Shown here: in pieces, positions 34,920 through 43,755 of the stretch
Layout of the letters: each line of letters begins with the position of its first letter
Position numbering within the stretch: the first letter of the stretch is position 1
Assembly: GCA_963828445.1 (NCBI GenBank)
Contig: CAWHFP010000023.1
Coordinates: 62,001-126,000 of the forward strand
DNA length: 64,000 nt
Reading direction: 5' to 3'
From: Bog-532 sp963828445
GTDB lineage: Bacteria; Actinomycetota; Actinomycetes; Streptosporangiales; Streptosporangiaceae
The notes under the pieces: model-generated
Database searches by the model: none
What the model was told of the DNA's origin: nothing
What the model saw: the letters and a program-made list of their open reading frames with translations, nothing else
Translations under genes and position numbers: made by a program

Positions 34920-35267
34920 ATGTCGCAGTACCTCGTCCTCATCTACATCAACGAAGCCTCGTCAGCCGGCGCCAGCGCCGAGGATCGCGCTCAGCTGACC
35001 AAAGAGCACGCGGAGTTCATGCAGCGCAACGCCGCGGTCATCATCGGCGGCAACGCCCTGCACCCGACCAGCACGGCGACCTCGATCCGGCCGGGTACCA
35101 ACGGCGGCTTCACCGTCACCGACGGCGCGTTCGCCGAGACCAAGGAGGCCCTGGGCGGCTACTACCTGGTCGAGGCGGCCGACCTGGACCAGGCCGTGGC
35201 CATCGCCCAGCAGGTGCCGACCCGGTCCGGCGGGGTCGAGGTCCGGCCGATCTGGAACGTCATGTGA
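34920..35267 (+). CDS. YCII-related (DGPF) domain protein
   Basis: A 115-residue ferredoxin-like-fold protein: MSQYLVLIYINEASSAGASA, then EFMQRNAAVIIGGNALHPTS and the terminal strand VRPIWNVM. GGAGGAG lies six bases before the ATG. It stands one base ahead of an ECF42 sigma factor, the conserved pairing in which DGPF proteins are the genetic partners and usual targets of the sigma factor. Molecular function is unknown. Confidence 0.9.
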   Translation: MSQYLVLIYINEASSAGASAEDRAQLTKEHAEFMQRNAAVIIGGNALHPTSTATSIRPGTNGGFTVTDGAFAETKEALGGYYLVEAADLDQAVAIAQQVPTRSGGVEVRPIWNVM

Positions 35268-35268
35268 C

Positions 35269-36531
35269 ATGACCGCCGATCCCGTGGCTGGCGATCCTGT
35301 GGCCGCCGCGGTCGCGGACGCGCACCGTCGCGAGTGGGCCTTCGTGCTCGCCGCGACGGTGCGCGTCACCCGCGACCTCGACCTGGCCGAGGAGTGCGTC
35401 CAGGACGCCTACGCCAAGGCCCTGGCCGCCTGGGGGAACGACGGGGTCCCGGCCCGGCCCGGGGCCTGGCTGACCACGGTGGCCCGGCGGCGGGCCCTGG
35501 ACCTGCTGCGCCGGGACAGCACCGCCCGCCGGGCCCTGCCCCTGCTGGTCACCGACCGCACCGGGCTCGGCCCGCCGGACCCACGGTCCGGTGCCGACGA
35601 GATCCCCGACGACCGGCTGCGGCTGGTCTTCACCTGCTGTCACCCGGCGCTGAACACGGACGCCCAGGTCGCCCTGGCCCTGCGCCTGCTGTGCGGGCTG
35701 TCCACCGCCGAGGTGGCCCGGGCCTTCCTGGTCAGCGAGGCCACCATGGCCGCCCGCATCACCCGGGCCAAGAAGAAGATCGCGGCCGCCCGCATCCCGT
35801 ACCGGGTGCCACCCCGGGCCGAGCTGCCGGACCGGGTCGACGCGGTGCTGACCGTGGTCCACCTGCTGTTCACCACCGGCCACACGACTCCGGTGGGGGA
35901 GACGCTGACCCGGGCCGACCTGGCCGCCCGGTCCCGGGACCTGGCCCGGATGCTGGCCGAACTGCTGCCGGGGGTGCCCGAGGTCACCGGGCTGCTGGCG
36001 CTGATCCTGCTCACCGACGCCCGCCGGGCGGCCCGGGTCGACGCGGACGGCCAGCTGGTCCTGCTGGCCGACCAGGACCGGTCCTGCTGGGACCAGGCCG
36101 CCATCGCCGAGGGCCTGGAGCTGGTCCGGGACGCGCTGCGGCCGGGACCGCCGGGGCGGTTCACGCTGATGGCCGCGATCGCGGCCGTGCACGACGAGGC
36201 GGCCGCGTTCGGCGACACCGACTGGCCCGAGATCGTCGGGCTCTACGACCTGCTGATGCGGTCCTGGCCCTCCCCGGTGGTGGCCCTCAACCGCGCGGTG
36301 GCGATCGGCTTCGCGGCCGGGCCCGCGGCCGGCCTGACCGCCCTGGACGAGCTGGCCGCCTCCCCGGAGCTGGCCGGCTACGGCTACCTGGCCGCGGCCC
36401 GGGCCAGCTTCCTGCGCCGCCTGGACCGCACCGACGAGGCCCGGCTGGCCTACAGCGAGGCCCTGCTGCTCACCGGCAACGACGTGGAACGCGACTTCCT
36501 GGCCGCCCGCCTGGACGAGCTCGGCTCATAG
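35269..36531 (+). CDS. ECF sigma factor, ECF42 group
   Basis: A 420-residue sigma factor. Region 2 (DLAEECVQDAYAKALAAWG; ARPGAWLTTVARRRALDLLR) and region 4 (LRLLCGLSTAEVARAFLVSE, then ATMAARITRAKKKI) are followed by a roughly 220-residue helical, TPR-like extension with SWPSPVVALNRAVAIGFAAG and ARASFLRRLDRTDEARLAYS. That extension and the YCII neighbour define ECF42. No anti-sigma gene is nearby; the extension is thought to control activity in this group. It is coupled to the YCII gene and converges with the Rieske gene, overlapping by six bases. Confidence 0.93.
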   Translation: MTADPVAGDPVAAAVADAHRREWAFVLAATVRVTRDLDLAEECVQDAYAKALAAWGNDGVPARPGAWLTTVARRRALDLLRRDSTARRALPLLVTDRTGLGPPDPRSGADEIPDDRLRLVFTCCHPALNTDAQVALALRLLCGLSTAEVARAFLVSEATMAARITRAKKKIAAARIPYRVPPRAELPDRVDAVLTVVHLLFTTGHTTPVGETLTRADLAARSRDLARMLAELLPGVPEVTGLLALILLTDARRAARVDADGQLVLLADQDRSCWDQAAIAEGLELVRDALRPGPPGRFTLMAAIAAVHDEAAAFGDTDWPEIVGLYDLLMRSWPSPVVALNRAVAIGFAAGPAAGLTALDELAASPELAGYGYLAAARASFLRRLDRTDEARLAYSEALLLTGNDVERDFLAARLDELGS

Positions 36532-37659
36532 GCCCGGCTGGGCCGCGGGGACCCGGTCGCCGACGGTCGTACGGACCCAGTCGTGGAAGTCGGCCAGGTG
36601 GTGCTCGGACGGGACCAGCACCCCGCCGCCCGCGTAGCCGCGCGAGCTCATCGACGGCTGGCACCGCGCACAGGCGTCGAAGTCCTGCTGGTTGACCCGG
36701 TCGAACAGCTCGACCGAGGCCGACAGATCCTGATGCCGCTCTATGACCTCTGGGTCGAACAGCCAGTCGCATTCGACCACGGTCCGGTCGGCGGCCACCG
36801 GGAACATCCGGTGCGCGATCACGTGGTCCGGGACCAGGTTGAGGAACACCTGGGGCCGGACGGTGATGGCGAAGTAGCGCCGGTCCTGCTCGGCGGCCAG
36901 GGTGGCCAGCCGGCCGAAGCCGGGCCGCCCGTCGACCGTGAAGCCCTGCACCTCGTCGGCGAACTCGGCGCCGTGGCCGACGAAGTACTGGGCCGCGTAG
37001 CCCTGGGCGAACTCCGGCAGCACGGCGACCAGTTCCGGGTGGATGCTGGCGCAGTGGTAGCACTCCATGAAGTTCTCGACCAGGAGCTTCCAGTTGGCGG
37101 CCACGTCGTAGCGGATCCGCCGCCCCAGCTCCAGCCGGTCCAGCCCGTAGCGGCCGATCGCGTCCAGCGAGCCCAGCCGGGCCGCCACCTGGCCGGTCAC
37201 GTCCTCGAACGGGGGCGGCTCATCGGCCAGGCACAGCCACACGTAGCCCAGCCACTCGCGCAGGGCCACCGGGCGCAGGCCGTACTGGCCGCGGTCCACG
37301 TCGGCCAGGCCGGCCAGGTTGGGCGCGGCCACCAGCCGCCCGTCCAGCCCGTAGGTCCACGAGTGGTAGGAACAGCGGAAGTTCCGCCGCACGGTCCCGC
37401 TCTCCTCCGGGCACACCCGGGCGCCGCGGTGACGGCACACGTTGAGCAGGGCGTGCAGCGCACCGCCGGCGTCCCGGGTCACGATCACGCTCTCCCGGCC
37501 CAGGGTCACGGTGCGGAACTGGCCCGGCCCGGCCAGGTCGGCGGCCCGCAGCACGCAGCACCACTGGGCCTCGAAGATGGCGGCCTGCTCGGCCGCGAAC
37601 ACCGCCGGGTCGGTGTACCAGCGGCCGGGCAGCGTGGGCAGCAGGCTGGGGCTGGTCAT
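36526..37659 (-). CDS. Rieske oxygenase alpha subunit, betaine/quaternary-amine demethylase type
   Basis: A 377-residue ring-hydroxylating-type oxygenase. Rieske ligands are Cys75-x-His77 and Cys96-x2-His99, and the mononuclear iron ligands His202 and His207 lie in VENFMECYHCASIHP. The context of a sarcosine oxidase and a dimethylglycine dehydrogenase-like enzyme fits glycine betaine or proline betaine N-demethylation, releasing formaldehyde. No matching flavin/ferredoxin reductase is encoded nearby, so electrons must come from elsewhere. The ATG at 37659 overlaps the upstream stop as ATGA; in-frame sequence before it is the other gene. Confidence 0.88.
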   Translation of the reverse strand: MTSPSLLPTLPGRWYTDPAVFAAEQAAIFEAQWCCVLRAADLAGPGQFRTVTLGRESVIVTRDAGGALHALLNVCRHRGARVCPEESGTVRRNFRCSYHSWTYGLDGRLVAAPNLAGLADVDRGQYGLRPVALREWLGYVWLCLADEPPPFEDVTGQVAARLGSLDAIGRYGLDRLELGRRIRYDVAANWKLLVENFMECYHCASIHPELVAVLPEFAQGYAAQYFVGHGAEFADEVQGFTVDGRPGFGRLATLAAEQDRRYFAITVRPQVFLNLVPDHVIAHRMFPVAADRTVVECDWLFDPEVIERHQDLSASVELFDRVNQQDFDACARCQPSMSSRGYAGGGVLVPSEHHLADFHDWVRTTVGDRVPAAQPGL

Positions 37660-38834
37660 CGGACGGCGAACCGCCCCGGGTCGAAGAGGCCGATGGGCTG
37701 CTGGGTCCGGTCCTCGGCCACCAGCTCGGCCACGATCTCGCCCACCACCGGCACGAACTTGAACCCGTGCCCGGAGAAGCCGCAGGCGACCACGACCCGC
37801 TCGTGCCCGGGGTGCCGGGCGATGACGAAGTGCTCGTCCGGCGTGTTGGTGTACATGCAGGTCTTGGCGTGGCGCAGGGTCCCGGGCAGGTCCGGCATCC
37901 GCGGCTGCACGATGTCCCGCATGGCCGCCACCTCGTCCGGGTGCACGGTGCGGTCGATGGCCTCGGGGGTGGTGGCCTGGCCACCGCGGAACATGGCGAC
38001 CTTGACCCAGTCGGCCCCGACCTTGACCCCGTCCCTGGTCTGGCCGACCGGGTCGTCGAACGACGGGAAGCCGTAGAACTGCCGCCCGTCCGGCGCCTCC
38101 CAGATGTAGATCGGGTGCCGCTGCGCCCGGAACCGTTCCGGGCCCGCGGCCGGCGACCACCAGTACTGGACCTGGCGTTCGATCCCGAACGGGACGCCCA
38201 GGTCGGCCAGCAGCTCCGGCGCCCACGGGCCCGGGCAGATGGCCAGCTGGCCCGCGCTGTAGCGGCCCACCGGGGTGCGGACCTCGACCCCGTCGCCGTC
38301 GGCCCGCCAGCTGAGCGCGGGCTCCTCGTGGTGCAGCTCGGCGCCGGCCCGGGCGGCCAGGGTCAGGTGCGCGGCCACCGACTCCTCCGGGATGACCAGG
38401 CCCGCCCGCTGCTCGAACAGGGCGATCTCGTCGTCGGCCGGGGTCATGGTCGGGAACCGGCGCCGGATCTCGGCCGCGTCCAGCAGCTCGTGCGGCAGGT
38501 CCCACTCCTGGGCGCTGCGCAGGCTGCCGGACACGGTCCGGCTGTCCGGCCGCCCCACCATCACGCCGCCGGTCCAGAGGACCACGGTCCGGCCGCTGTC
38601 CGCCTCGATCTGCGGCCACAGCTCGGCCGCGCGCAGCAGCAGCGGCACGTAGGCCGGGTCCTCGAAGTAGGCCTGCCGGGTGATCCGCGAGCTGCCGTGG
38701 CTGGAGCCCTGGTCGTGTACGGCCGGGTACCGGTCCAGCCCCAGCACGCGCAGGCCGCGTTCGGCCAGCCGGTAGGCGGCGGCGCTGCCCATGCCGCCCA
38801 GCCCGATCACGATCACGTCATAGGAGTCGGACAA
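37656..38834 (-). CDS. Monomeric sarcosine oxidase / N-methyl amino acid oxidase
   Basis: A 392-residue flavoenzyme of the MSOX/MTOX group. The FAD loop is GLGGMGSAAAYRLAERG, followed by SSHGSSRITRQAYFEDPAYV, the conserved substrate-side segment. KTCMYTNTPDEHFVI near residue 320 holds the Cys that binds FAD covalently, and GFSGHGFKFVPVVGE is the end motif. It oxidises sarcosine or a related N-methyl amine to the demethylated product, formaldehyde and H2O2. It is the middle gene of the operon. Confidence 0.92.
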   Translation of the reverse strand: MSDSYDVIVIGLGGMGSAAAYRLAERGLRVLGLDRYPAVHDQGSSHGSSRITRQAYFEDPAYVPLLLRAAELWPQIEADSGRTVVLWTGGVMVGRPDSRTVSGSLRSAQEWDLPHELLDAAEIRRRFPTMTPADDEIALFEQRAGLVIPEESVAAHLTLAARAGAELHHEEPALSWRADGDGVEVRTPVGRYSAGQLAICPGPWAPELLADLGVPFGIERQVQYWWSPAAGPERFRAQRHPIYIWEAPDGRQFYGFPSFDDPVGQTRDGVKVGADWVKVAMFRGGQATTPEAIDRTVHPDEVAAMRDIVQPRMPDLPGTLRHAKTCMYTNTPDEHFVIARHPGHERVVVACGFSGHGFKFVPVVGEIVAELVAEDRTQQPIGLFDPGRFAVR

Positions 38835-38846
38835 GGTCTCTCCTTG

Positions 38847-41396
38847 TCAGCTGCGCAGGCGCGTCATACCCGGGTCGAACAGCGGTTCCTCGGTCACCAC
38901 GGCCGGCACCGCGGCCCCGAAGTACTCGATCTCCACCTCGGTGCCCGGCCCCGCCGCCGCGTCCGGCAGCCAGGCGTAGGCGATGTTCTTCCCGGTCGTG
39001 TAGCCGTAGGCCGCGCTGGTCACATACCCGGCCGGGCGCCCGTGCACGTACACCGGCTCGCTGCCCATCACGACCTGGGCCGGATCGGTGATGACCAGGC
39101 AGCACAGCCGCGGCCGGGGCCCGGCTTCCTTCCGGGCCACCAGCGCGTCCCGGCCCAGGAAGTCGCCCTTGCCCAGCCGGACCGCGAAGCCCAGCCCGGC
39201 CTGGTACGGGTCGTGTTCGGCGGTCAGGTCCACGCCCCAGGCCCGGTAGCCCTTTTCCAGCCGCAGGCTGTTGAACGCGGCCCGGCCCGCCGCGATCACG
39301 CCGTGGTCCTGCCCGGCCGCCCACAGCGTGTCCCACAGCCGGGCCCCGGCGTCCGCGCTGGTGTACAGCTCCCAGCCCAGCTCGCCCACGTAGGACAGCC
39401 GCAGGGCGGTGACCGGGACCTCGCCCACGTAGCCGCGCCGGGCCCGGAAGTACCCGAACCGCTCGCTGGACAGATCCAGCCCGGTCAGCGGCTGCAGCAG
39501 GTCCCGGGCGGCCGGGCCCCACAGCCCGACGCAGCAGGTGCCGCCGGTGATGTCGCGGACCTGCACGGAACCGTTCACTGGGCCGTCGGGGGGCAGGTGG
39601 CGCCGCAGCCAGTCCACGTCCAGCGGCCCGTTGATCCCGACCTGGAACTCCCCGGCCCCGAGCCGGGCCACGGTGACGTCGCTGCGGACGCCGCCGTCCG
39701 GCCCCAGCAGCAAGGTGTAGGTCACCGCGCCCGGCGCCTTGTCCAGCTGCCCGGTGGTGAGGCCCTGCAAAAAGGCCAGCGCCCCGGGCCCGGTGACTTC
39801 GACCCGCTTGAGCGGGGTCATGTCGTACATCGCCACCCGGCGCCGGGTGACCAGGGCCTCCGCCCCGGCAATGGGCGACCAGTACCGGGACGCCCACTCG
39901 TTGCGCGGTGGCACCTCGGCCACCTCGGGCAGCCCGGCGTTGGCCTCGAACCACTGCGGCCGCTCCCACCCGGTGGCCTCGCTGAACCAGCCGCCCAGCT
40001 CCTGCTGCCGGGGATGGAACGGGCTGGTCCGCACCGGCCGCGGCGGCCCCGGCGGCTGCAGCGGGTGCAGGATGTCGTAGACCTCGACGAAGCTGCGGCA
40101 GCTCCTGGTGTGGACGTAGGACGGCGCCAGCTGGACGTCCTCGAACCGGTTCAGGTCGCAGCCGTGCACCGCGGTGGCGGGCTGCCCGTCCACCAGCCAC
40201 TCAGCCATGGCCCGGGCCACCCCGGCCGAGTGCGTGATCCACACCGCCTCCGCCGTCCAGAACCCCCGCAGCCCCGGGTGCTCACCCATCAGCGGCATCC
40301 CGTCGGCGGTGAACGAGAACAGCCCGTTGATCCCGTCCGCCACCTTGGCCCCACCCAAACTGGGCAACAGCTCAACCGCCGCCCCCCACGACTCCTCAAA
40401 GTCCCCCGCCGTGAACCCCCGAACCGCCGGCTCAGCCCCACCCGGCCCCCTGACCCCCCGTGCCCGCTTGGCTCCCCGTGCCCCTGGCTCCCCACCAGAC
40501 CCCAGCAAAAACCCACCAGTCTCATCGGCGCCACACCGGTCACCGATCTCAGTGGGATCCAGGGGCATCGGGCGGTGCCCGTAGGCGCCCACGCCCACCC
40601 GGTCCCCGTGCTCGCGGAAGTACAGGTCCGCTTCCTGGTGCCGCAGGATCGGGCTGACCGCCGCGTCCGCGTCCTCGCCCAGCCGGGCCAGTTCCGGGAG
40701 CGGCGTGGTCCTTGCGTACTGATGAGCCATCGGCACCAGCGGCACAGTCAGGCCGACCATGGCCCCGATCAGCGGACCCCAGATGCCCGCGCAACAGACC
40801 ACCACGTCGGCGGCGAACTCGTCGGTCGTGGTGACCACACCGGTCACCGTCCCGCCCGCCTGCCGGATCCCGGTCACCCGCTGGCCCGCCAGCACCCGGG
40901 CCCCGCGGGCCACCGCCCGGTCGGCCTGGGCCTGCGCGGCCAGCGTCGGCCGGGCCAGGCCGTCGGACGGAATGTGGAAGCCGCCCAGGATCCGGTCCGG
41001 GTCGATCAGCGGGTGCAGCCGGGCGCACTCCTCGGGCGAGCGCAGGAAGCTGGGCACCCCCCAGGACGTGGCCCAGCCGTGCCGCCGGGCCAGGTCGGCC
41101 AGGCGGGCCGGCGTGGTGGCCAGCTCCAGGCCGCCCACGGGCCGGTAGCAGGCGTCCCCGTCCACGCTGAGCTCCGAGTACTTGGCCACCGTGTAGCGGG
41201 CGAACTCGGTCATGGTCTTGCTCGGGTTGGTCTGGAACACCAGCCCCGGCGCGTGCCCGGTCGACCCGCCCGGCCGCGGCAGCGGCCCCTGGTCGAGCAC
41301 GGTGACGTCGGTCCAGCCCCGCCCGGTCAGCTCATCAGCCAGGGCGCACCCGACGATGCCGGCCCCGATCACGACCACCCGCGGCCCCGCGCTCAC
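38847..41396 (-). CDS. Dimethylglycine/sarcosine dehydrogenase-like flavoprotein with GcvT domain
   Basis: An 849-residue two-part enzyme. Residues 1-420 are a DAO-type FAD domain (VVVIGAGIVGCALADELTGR; STGHAPGLVFQTNPSKTMTE). The C-terminal half is a folate-binding GcvT domain (RRRVAMYDMTPLKRVEVTGP; SYVGELGWELYTSADAGARL; RLEKGYRAWGVDLTAEHDPY). It demethylates N-methyl glycines, passing one-carbon units to tetrahydrofolate. The GTG at 41396 is preferred; sequence upstream is the repeat-rich spacer. A low-complexity insert (GGEPGARGAKRARGVRG, about residues 295-330) with different codon use interrupts the FAD domain. First gene of the three-gene operon. Confidence 0.9.
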   Translation of the reverse strand: MSAGPRVVVIGAGIVGCALADELTGRGWTDVTVLDQGPLPRPGGSTGHAPGLVFQTNPSKTMTEFARYTVAKYSELSVDGDACYRPVGGLELATTPARLADLARRHGWATSWGVPSFLRSPEECARLHPLIDPDRILGGFHIPSDGLARPTLAAQAQADRAVARGARVLAGQRVTGIRQAGGTVTGVVTTTDEFAADVVVCCAGIWGPLIGAMVGLTVPLVPMAHQYARTTPLPELARLGEDADAAVSPILRHQEADLYFREHGDRVGVGAYGHRPMPLDPTEIGDRCGADETGGFLLGSGGEPGARGAKRARGVRGPGGAEPAVRGFTAGDFEESWGAAVELLPSLGGAKVADGINGLFSFTADGMPLMGEHPGLRGFWTAEAVWITHSAGVARAMAEWLVDGQPATAVHGCDLNRFEDVQLAPSYVHTRSCRSFVEVYDILHPLQPPGPPRPVRTSPFHPRQQELGGWFSEATGWERPQWFEANAGLPEVAEVPPRNEWASRYWSPIAGAEALVTRRRVAMYDMTPLKRVEVTGPGALAFLQGLTTGQLDKAPGAVTYTLLLGPDGGVRSDVTVARLGAGEFQVGINGPLDVDWLRRHLPPDGPVNGSVQVRDITGGTCCVGLWGPAARDLLQPLTGLDLSSERFGYFRARRGYVGEVPVTALRLSYVGELGWELYTSADAGARLWDTLWAAGQDHGVIAAGRAAFNSLRLEKGYRAWGVDLTAEHDPYQAGLGFAVRLGKGDFLGRDALVARKEAGPRPRLCCLVITDPAQVVMGSEPVYVHGRPAGYVTSAAYGYTTGKNIAYAWLPDAAAGPGTEVEIEYFGAAVPAVVTEEPLFDPGMTRLRS

Positions 41397-41574
41397 GGCC
41401 TCGTTCCCACGTCGGCCTCCCGTTGCGCATAACGCAGGCTGTTGCTCCCTACGCAACACGCCCGCCCCACACCCCGTCAAGACCCGATGCCACGGCGGGT
41501 GATGTCCAAGGTGTGCCCTCCGTCGGCCGCCCGGCGCCCCGCCCCGATTCCGTGGCAAGCGATGCCCGCCCGCA

Positions 41575-41845
41575 CCCGCCAACTCCGCGCCACCCGGCTC
41601 CGGGCCTCCGCGCCACCCGGTCCCGGGCCTCCGCGCCACCCGGTCCCGGGCCTCCGCGCCATCCGCCCCGGGCGGCCTCGCGCCGCTCTGCCCGGCCACT
41701 TCGCGCCATCCGCCCCGGCGGCTCCACGCCGCTCCGCCCGGCTACCCGGCCCGGCGGCTCCGCGCCGCTCCGCTCGGCCACTTCGCACCACCGGCCCGCG
41801 GCTCCGCGCCACCGGGCCTGGCGGCACCGCGCGGCCCCATCCTGC
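41575..41845. repeat. Degenerate 22-23-bp tandem repeat, about 12 units
   Basis: The unit is like CTCCGCGCCACCCGGTCCC followed by GGGC. Three nearly identical copies around 41605-41660 are followed by diverged ones (CGCGCCATCCGCCCCGG, CGCGCCGCTCCGCCCGG and so on). The units abut without unique spacers, so this is a minisatellite, not CRISPR. Confidence 0.8.
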
Positions 41846-41974
41846 GACGACGAACCGACCGTCTTCCCTTACGCCTGACATTTCCGCACCATTCACGGTG
41901 GTTTACATGTGCGATTTAACGGGTGCTTTTTCTCGGGAATTGGATCCGTTTTTCCTGTACTAATTCGTGGTTTA

Positions 41975-41990
41975 TCGATACTATGTTCGA
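41975..41990 (+). promoter_or_regulatory. Probable LexA (SOS) box
   Basis: TCGATACTATGTTCGA: the right half GTTCGA matches the actinobacterial LexA consensus TCGAAC-N4-GTTCGA exactly, and the left half TCGATA matches in four of six bases. It lies 38 bases before the HNH nuclease start in an AT-rich promoter. Some mycobacterial 13E12 genes carry LexA boxes, which supports this reading. Confidence 0.6.
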
Positions 41991-42027
41991 AGTGGATGAT
42001 GTCGGCCGTGAAGGGCGGTGAACCGCG

Positions 42028-43728
42028 ATGGCAGAGGCAATCCCAGCATCGGACAGCGACGGGTGTCCGATGCCTGCGGGCCTGCGGCCCACCAGCTATC
42101 TGGGTCCGGTCTCGCCCTGCCCACCCGAGTACGCCGGAGTGCCCGTACGAGCTGTGGTCGACCAAATCAACGCCGACCGGCATAACCGCGTCGCCGCCGC
42201 CGAGCGGGAGGTCCTCGCGGCAGGTTTCCGTTCCCGGACCCCGGCCGCTACGACGGGATCGGGCACTGGTTTCGAGTCCGGTGGTGTGCTCGACGTCAGC
42301 GCACCCAGTGCGATGCTGGCCGGGCTGACCGACTCGGTCACCCGGGACGGCCGTCTCGCGGAACTGGACGACGATGAGCTGATCGGGGCGATGCGGGCCT
42401 GGAAGCGGCTGGAGTCGTGGTGCAGCGCCAACCTGCTGACCGCGGTGGCCGAACTGGCCCGGCGCCGTCCCGCCGAGGGCACCGCCGCCGCTGCTCCGGG
42501 AGAGTTCCCCGGTCAGGTCAGCGAGTTCGCCAACGATGAGGTCGCGGCGGCGCTGACCCTGACCAGCCAGGCCGCCGACACCTGTACCGCTCTCGCCCTG
42601 GATCTGGCCATCCGCTTGCCCGCCACCGCCCGCGCCCATCATGCGGGCCTCATCGACTACGCCAAGGCTCGGCTGATTGCCGAAGCCACCCGGATCCTGC
42701 CCGACGACGACGCTCGCCAGGTGGAAGCCCTGATCCTGCCCAAGGCCGGGGAGCAGACCACCGGCCAATTGCGGGCGGCACTGGCCCGCGCGGTGATCGC
42801 CGTCGATCCGCAGGCGGCGGCCCGGCGGCGGGAAGAAGCCCTGAAGGACCCCCGGGTGCGCCGCTGGCAGGAAGACGCCGGTACCGCCGCCCTGGCTGGC
42901 CATGGTCTCCCTCCCGCCGATGTCCTGGCCGCCGACCAGCGACTCACCGCCCGGGCCCTGGCCCTGCGCGACGCGGGCCTGCCCGGATCAGTGGGAGAAC
43001 TGCGGGCCCGCGCCTACCTCGATGCTCTCCTTGACCGTGACTCCGCCCCGGCCCCGAGCGAACCAGCGCCGACCAGCCCGGGTGCATCCGCGCCGCCGCC
43101 AGCCGACCCCACCGGCCCCGGTGCTCCTCCGCCCGGCCCACGGCTGCCCGCGTTGATCAACCTGACCCTGCCGCTGGTCACCCAGCTCGGACTGGCCGAC
43201 GACCCGGGGGTGGTCGCCGGGTTCGGGCCGGTGGACCCGGCCCAGGCCCGGCAATTGGCCACGCTCGCCGCCGCCGACCCGAGGTCACGCTGCTGCGTGA
43301 CTCTGACCGGCCCGGGCGGCCGCGCCGTCGGCCATGGCTGCCTCCCCGGCCCGGGCGCCTTGGCCAACCTGACCACCCGGGGCCTCCAACTGACGATCAC
43401 CCCGCTGAGCCAGGACGCGTGCGACCATCGCCGCCAGGAGCCGGGCTATGAACCCAGCCGCCGACTCCAGCACGTGATCTGGGCCCGCACTCCCACCTGT
43501 ACCGCTCCCGGCTGCCGGCGCCCCGCCGCCCGCTGCGACCTGGACCACACCGTCCCATACGACCGGGGCGGTCGGACCTGCGAGTGCAACCTGGCTCCGC
43601 TGTGCCGTCACCATCATCGATGTAAACAGTCGCAGGGTTGGCGGCTCGACCAGCCCAGTCCAGGGGTCATGCGCTGGATCACCCCGGCGGGCCGCCAGTA
43701 CATCACCAAGCCCGGCGCCTACCCGTAG
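42028..43728 (+). CDS. DUF222 / HNH endonuclease (13E12 family)
   Basis: A 566-residue protein. A DUF222 region (about 90-400) includes LDDDELIGAMRAWKRLESWC and YAKARLIAEATRIL. A Pro-rich linker follows, then a C-terminal HNH nuclease domain: CTAPGCRRPAARCDLDHTVP, then YDRGG, then CNLAPLCRHHHRCKQSQGW, with paired Cys and the DH catalytic step. The family is multicopy in many actinobacteria and behaves like a mobile or repeated gene. It separates the demethylation operon from its probable IclR regulator, consistent with insertion. Probable SOS control from the box at 41975. Confidence 0.9.
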   Translation: MAEAIPASDSDGCPMPAGLRPTSYLGPVSPCPPEYAGVPVRAVVDQINADRHNRVAAAEREVLAAGFRSRTPAATTGSGTGFESGGVLDVSAPSAMLAGLTDSVTRDGRLAELDDDELIGAMRAWKRLESWCSANLLTAVAELARRRPAEGTAAAAPGEFPGQVSEFANDEVAAALTLTSQAADTCTALALDLAIRLPATARAHHAGLIDYAKARLIAEATRILPDDDARQVEALILPKAGEQTTGQLRAALARAVIAVDPQAAARRREEALKDPRVRRWQEDAGTAALAGHGLPPADVLAADQRLTARALALRDAGLPGSVGELRARAYLDALLDRDSAPAPSEPAPTSPGASAPPPADPTGPGAPPPGPRLPALINLTLPLVTQLGLADDPGVVAGFGPVDPAQARQLATLAAADPRSRCCVTLTGPGGRAVGHGCLPGPGALANLTTRGLQLTITPLSQDACDHRRQEPGYEPSRRLQHVIWARTPTCTAPGCRRPAARCDLDHTVPYDRGGRTCECNLAPLCRHHHRCKQSQGWRLDQPSPGVMRWITPAGRQYITKPGAYP

Positions 43729-43755
43729 CGTGCTGCTGGCCCGCCTGACCTGGCG

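Larger units (their letters stand above)
41397..42027. other. 630-base spacer with tandem repeats, then an AT-rich promoter
   Basis: No gene is supported. 41575-41845 is a degenerate tandem repeat. From 41870 the composition changes sharply to AT-rich, containing the promoter of the HNH nuclease gene and the LexA-like box at 41975-41990. Confidence 0.7.

Noticed and set aside
41397..41699. N-terminal extension of the dimethylglycine dehydrogenase-like protein
   Set aside because: The extra residues are translated minisatellite (GPG, ARD, RRPG repeats), and the FAD loop expected at the N-terminus begins right after the GTG at 41396.
41575..41845. CRISPR array
   Set aside because: Units abut with no unique spacers, the unit is degenerate, and no cas gene is present. 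The same holds for the arrays at 5009, 44581 and 53695.
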